DNA of 8,512 bases from Verrucomicrobiota bacterium. GTDB lineage: Bacteria; Verrucomicrobiota; Verrucomicrobiia; Limisphaerales; UBA11358. The position numbers and the translations under genes are program-made. Location of the stretch: contig JAJPKI010000316.1 in NCBI GenBank assembly GCA_021323835.1, positions 1 through 8,512 on the forward strand. Direction: 5' to 3'. Shown here one piece after another: positions 6,176 to 8,512 of the stretch (its first letter is position 1; the number at the start of each line of letters is the position of its first letter). The notes below the pieces were generated by a model. It was not told the origin of the DNA. It saw nothing but the letters and a program-made list of their open reading frames with translations, and did no database searches.

Positions 6176-7252
6176 TTACGCTCTTGCCAGCGTGCCCGAC
6201 TGAACATTCCATTTCTGTAAATCTTTGCCGAGTTCGCGCGGCCAATTTTCTTCCGTTGCGGTCATAAAAACTTGGCCGCTGGTTTTGCGCGCCGCTTCAA
6301 GTAGCGGCAAAAATCCGCTGCGCCGCTTCAAATCCAATTCCCCCATCACATCGTCAATCAGCAAAATCGGCGGCGACCCGTGAATGCCCGCGAGAAATTC
6401 CGCCTGCGCCATTTTCAATGCGATGGCCAGCGACCTTTTTTGTCCTTCGCTTCCGAATTGTGACGCGGATTTTTCGTTGAGCAACAATTGCAAATCATCA
6501 CGATGCGGGCCAACGAGCGTCGAGCGATATGTTCGCTCGCGTCCCCGCGATTGCGCCAATTCCACGGCAAAATCATTTTTCACACTCGGCGCGTATTCAA
6601 TTCGCAATTCTTCCGCGTCGTTGGAAATGCGGCGATACGCCAATCGCGCCAGCGGAGAAAATTTTGGAATCAATTCGCGACGCGCAGAAATAATTTCGTT
6701 ACCGAGCTTCACCATTTCAGCGGAAAAACTGTCGAGCGCGGCTTCGTCGCCGGAACGTTGTTTCAGCAGCGCATTTCGGGCGCGAACAGCACGCATGTAA
6801 CGCTGGAGCAACGACAAATAAACCGGATTGGTTTGCGCGAGCAGCAAATCCAAAAATCTGCGCCGCGAGCGCGCCGCGCCTTTGACCAATTGCAAATCTT
6901 CCGTGCAAAAAACGACCGTTCGCAATGCGCCGAAATAATCCGCGAGTTTTTTCACAGGTTGATTGTTGAGCGACAATTTCCGTTCACTCGCGGACCAAAA
7001 CATTTTGATTTCATGGTCGCCGCGGCCAAGGACATTTCCGCCGACAAAATATCCCTTCGCGCCGTGGCGAATCATTTGCGCGCTGCCGACGCCGCGAAAC
7101 GACCGCAACGTCGCCATCAAATAAATCGCTTCAAGAATATTTGTTTTGCCCTGCGCGTTATCGCCCAAAAGCAAATGGAAGCCGGGCGTGAAATCCACGT
7201 CCAGCCGCGCGTAATTACGGAAATCCCGCAAGCGTAAATGGGACAAATGCAC
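6176..7252 (-). CDS. recF: DNA replication and repair protein RecF
   Basis: SMC-like ABC ATPase that, with RecO and RecR, loads RecA at single-strand gaps. The 358 residues match the family length (E. coli 357). The N-terminus LRLRDFRNY (6-14) is characteristic. Walker A GDNAQGKT is at 30-37, GPHRDDL at 248-254, the ABC signature-like SEGQKRS at 268-274, Walker B ILLIDD at 296-301 and the D-loop GELD at 304-307. The start is a GTG at 7250-7252; no ATG exists nearby and the family N-terminus begins here. No Shine-Dalgarno is evident. It lies 56 bp downstream of pabC on the same strand, so co-transcription is possible. The location is unusual, since recF commonly sits with dnaA, dnaN and gyrB, none of which is within this window. 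The ATP-binding motifs are complete, so it should be functional. Confidence 0.96.
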   Translation of the reverse strand: MHLSHLRLRDFRNYARLDVDFTPGFHLLLGDNAQGKTNILEAIYLMATLRSFRGVGSAQMIRHGAKGYFVGGNVLGRGDHEIKMFWSASERKLSLNNQPVKKLADYFGALRTVVFCTEDLQLVKGAARSRRRFLDLLLAQTNPVYLSLLQRYMRAVRARNALLKQRSGDEAALDSFSAEMVKLGNEIISARRELIPKFSPLARLAYRRISNDAEELRIEYAPSVKNDFAVELAQSRGRERTYRSTLVGPHRDDLQLLLNEKSASQFGSEGQKRSLAIALKMAQAEFLAGIHGSPPILLIDDVMGELDLKRRSGFLPLLEAARKTSGQVFMTATEENWPRELGKDLQKWNVQSGTLARA

Positions 7253-7274
7253 GGCAAGAAATTACAAAAATGGC

Positions 7275-7307
7275 CGCAAAAGAACACAAAGAACGCAAAC
7301 CACGAAA
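7275..7307. repeat. Degenerate CRCAAAGAA-type short repeats in the pabC-recF gap
   Basis: In the 56-bp gap, CGCAAAAGAA (7275-7284), CACAAAGAA (7285-7293), CGCAAA (7294-7299) and CACGAAA (7301-7307) follow head to tail as variants of one 8-10 base unit. They resemble the repeats at 8166-8198 in the neighbouring gap. No function is assigned. Confidence 0.4.
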
Positions 7308-7308
7308 T

Positions 7309-8154
7309 TTACTCAATCTCTTGCGTTAAAATTTCATTGTAGGCACGGGCAATTTGTTTTGTCAGTGGCGAGCGTTTCAAAATTTTTCTGTTGAGCGATT
7401 TGGCTTCAACAATTCCGAACGATGAGAGTGAAACAAAAGCGCCATCCTTTCGCGCTAAATCTTTTGGCTGAACATTTTTTTCTCGAATTGGAATTTTCAA
7501 TCGTCGGCAGATTTTCAAAATCGTTCCGCGCGTTACGCCCGCCAAAATTCCTGCTGCTAGCGGGGGCGTGCAAACCGTTTTCCCCTCAATCCAAAACAAA
7601 TTACTGCTCGCACCTTCGACAACAAAGCCGTCCGTATTCAGCAACAACGCTTCGTCGGCACCCGCCGCGTCCGCTTCTGCTCGCGCCATGATTTGCGAAA
7701 GTTTGTTGCATGTTTTGAATTGCGCGAGCGGTTCATTGGCTGGAAGCCGGAACGACGACGTGATTAATTTCCACGGCGGCGGATTTTTGAAATTTAATTC
7801 CGGCGCCCGATGCAATGACATCACCAGCGTCGGCTGATTCGCGCCTTTCGGTAAATAGCCGCGCTGCCCGACGCCGCGCGAAAGGACAATTCGCAGCAAC
7901 GCGTTCGACATTTTATTTTTGGCAATCAATTTATCCGCCGCGTCGCGCAATTGTTTTGGCATGAACGGCAATTTGATTTTCAGAAACTTTGTACCGCATT
8001 GAAGCCGTTTCAAATGTTCCTGCCAGCAAAACGGTTTGCCGTTGAAAATGAGAATCGTTTCAAACAAACCGTCGCCGAGCAGAAACGCACGGTCAAAGAT
8101 GGACACGACGGCGCGTTCTTCGGGAACAAACTTGCCATTCAAGAAAACAATCAC
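7309..8154 (-). CDS. pabC: Class IV PLP aminotransferase-fold enzyme, probably 4-amino-4-deoxychorismate lyase
   Basis: As PabC it would split 4-amino-4-deoxychorismate into p-aminobenzoate and pyruvate in the folate pathway. The 281-residue protein opens with MIVFLNGKFV and has the class IV hallmark FDRAFLLGDGLFETI (20-34). Lys147 in FKTCNKLSQ aligns with the PLP-binding Lys140 of E. coli PabC (LKHLNRLEQ, from memory). It is followed by GADEALLLNTDGFVVEGASSNLFW (165-188), with Glu180 a conserved cofactor contact, and by AGVTRGTIL (205-213) of the phosphate-binding region. The fold is shared with branched-chain (IlvE) and D-amino acid aminotransferases, and sequence alone does not exclude them. 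The pabB stop 44 bp upstream on the same strand is the main reason for PabC. The start is a GTG at 8152-8154 that fits the family N-terminus, without a clear Shine-Dalgarno. Confidence 0.85.
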   Translation of the reverse strand: MIVFLNGKFVPEERAVVSIFDRAFLLGDGLFETILIFNGKPFCWQEHLKRLQCGTKFLKIKLPFMPKQLRDAADKLIAKNKMSNALLRIVLSRGVGQRGYLPKGANQPTLVMSLHRAPELNFKNPPPWKLITSSFRLPANEPLAQFKTCNKLSQIMARAEADAAGADEALLLNTDGFVVEGASSNLFWIEGKTVCTPPLAAGILAGVTRGTILKICRRLKIPIREKNVQPKDLARKDGAFVSLSSFGIVEAKSLNRKILKRSPLTKQIARAYNEILTQEIE

Positions 8155-8165
8155 GGTTTATTTTT

Positions 8166-8198
8166 AACGCAAAGGCGCAACGAGGCAAAGGCGCAAAG
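8166..8198. repeat. Degenerate CGCAAAGG-type short repeats in the pabB-pabC gap
   Basis: AACGCAAAGG (8166-8175), CGCAACGAGG (8176-8185), CAAAGG (8186-8191) and CGCAAAG (8192-8198) follow one another in the 44-bp gap. A further copy in inverse orientation (CTTTGCGT, 8209-8216) lies inside the last codons of pabB. They resemble the 7275-7307 set. This kind of purine-rich intergenic repeat occurs in several bacterial phyla, and its role is unknown to me. Confidence 0.45.
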
Positions 8199-8217
8199 TT
8201 ATTGATTTCTTTGCGTC
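8190..8217 (-). other. Hairpin potential across the pabB stop codon
   Basis: CGCAAAG (8192-8198) and CTTTGCG (8209-8215) are perfect reverse complements around a 10-base AT-rich loop that contains the pabB stop codon (8199-8201). One mismatch and one further pair extend it to 8190-8217. In the minus-strand transcript no U-tract follows directly, so it is not a standard terminator. Other inverse copies just downstream could pair with the same arm. Confidence 0.35.
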
Positions 8218-8512
8218 TCCGCGATTTCGAGCCTTTGCATTATTTGAAGCGCATCAAAAAATCCGCGCGCTTTGGCGAGCGTTTCTTCGTATTCTGATTC
8301 AGGATTTGAATCGGCGACGATTCCTGCGCCAACGTTAAAATAAATTTTTTCGCCGGCGCAAATTGCCGTGCGAATCGTAATGCTCAATTGGCTTTCGCGA
8401 TTGAAGCCGAGATAGCCATGGCAGCCGCAATATGGTCCGCGCGAAACAGGTTCGAGCTCGTCAATAATTTCCATCGCGCGAAATTTCGGCGCGCCGGTGA
8501 TGCTGCCGCCGG
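8199..8512 (-). CDS. pabB: Aminodeoxychorismate synthase component I, C-terminal part (5' end beyond the window)
   Basis: Chorismate-utilising enzyme that, with glutamine amidotransferase PabA, makes 4-amino-4-deoxychorismate from chorismate. Only the last 103 residues are seen; the frame is open to the window end, so the ATG at 8474 is internal. The fragment opens with GGSITGAPKFRAMEIIDELEP, then RGPYCGCHGYLGF, SITIRTA and AGIVADSNPESEYEETLAKA, all conserved in the chorismate-binding domain, including the C-terminal Glu residues of the metal site. GGSITGAPK is the form usual in PabB, whereas TrpE usually has AGTLSGAPK. Together with the downstream class IV PLP enzyme gene this favours PabB over anthranilate or isochorismate synthase. 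The PIKGT/PIAGT segment that would help decide lies outside the window. It is the first gene seen of a minus-strand series with pabC and recF. Confidence 0.9.
   Translation of the reverse strand, partial: GGSITGAPKFRAMEIIDELEPVSRGPYCGCHGYLGFNRESQLSITIRTAICAGEKIYFNVGAGIVADSNPESEYEETLAKARGFFDALQIMQRLEIAETQRNQ

Noticed and set aside
6488..7237. A 249-codon open frame on the plus strand opposite recF
   Set aside because: It lies wholly within recF, starts at a non-conserved position, and its composition is the complement of recF codons; no domain is visible.
8472..8474. ATG at 8474 as the pabB start
   Set aside because: Conserved PabB residues (GGSITGAPK) are encoded upstream of it in the same frame up to the window end.
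1..8512. A hidden defence, phage or biosynthetic system
   Set aside because: Every long open stretch is explained by a housekeeping or known-fold gene; there are no integrase, transposase, toxin, nuclease-effector or scaffold enzyme motifs and no sharp change in composition.

Overview
This window looks like ordinary chromosomal housekeeping DNA from a Gram-negative bacterium, most plausibly a member of the Verrucomicrobiota (Pedosphaera/Limisphaerales-like). That placement is an inference. It rests on moderate GC with many AATT/TTG-rich codons, very tight gene packing, weak Shine-Dalgarno sequences, a stand-alone CBM48-like protein next to an arabinose-5-phosphate isomerase gene, and short purine-rich intergenic repeats. 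A KdsD-type enzyme implies Kdo-containing lipopolysaccharide and so an outer membrane. There is no sign of a phage, transposon, CRISPR array, integron, RNA gene or defence island.

Layout, left to right. A 5'-truncated pheT (Phe-tRNA synthetase beta chain, +) overlaps by 4 bp a gene for an exported two-domain VOC (glyoxalase/dioxygenase fold) protein (+). Converging on it is a small CBM48/E-set protein gene (-). Its 5' end faces a KpsF/KdsD-type sugar-phosphate isomerase gene (+). That gene ends exactly where trpS (-) ends. A 119-bp divergent region with a 7-bp dyad separates trpS from a membrane-anchored M48 metallopeptidase gene (+). The peptidase gene converges, 8 bp apart, on a minus-strand series read in the order pabB (5' end outside the window), pabC, recF.

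Functional units. pheT and trpS supply aminoacyl-tRNAs. pabB and pabC together would turn chorismate (with glutamine amidotransferase PabA, not seen here) into p-aminobenzoate for folate. recF serves recombinational repair and lies downstream of pabC on the same strand, away from the common dnaA-dnaN-recF-gyrB setting. The isomerase feeds Kdo synthesis. The VOC protein, the CBM48 protein and the M48 peptidase have recognisable folds but no assignable substrate.

Most notable for a second look are four heptamer copies inside the pheT reading frame, three convergent gene pairs with 0, 2 and 8 bp between stop codons, conflicting start-codon choices at the CBM48/isomerase divergent junction, the dyad between trpS and the peptidase gene, and related CGCAAAG-type repeats in both gaps of the pabB-pabC-recF series. 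I did not find a convincing new multi-gene system.
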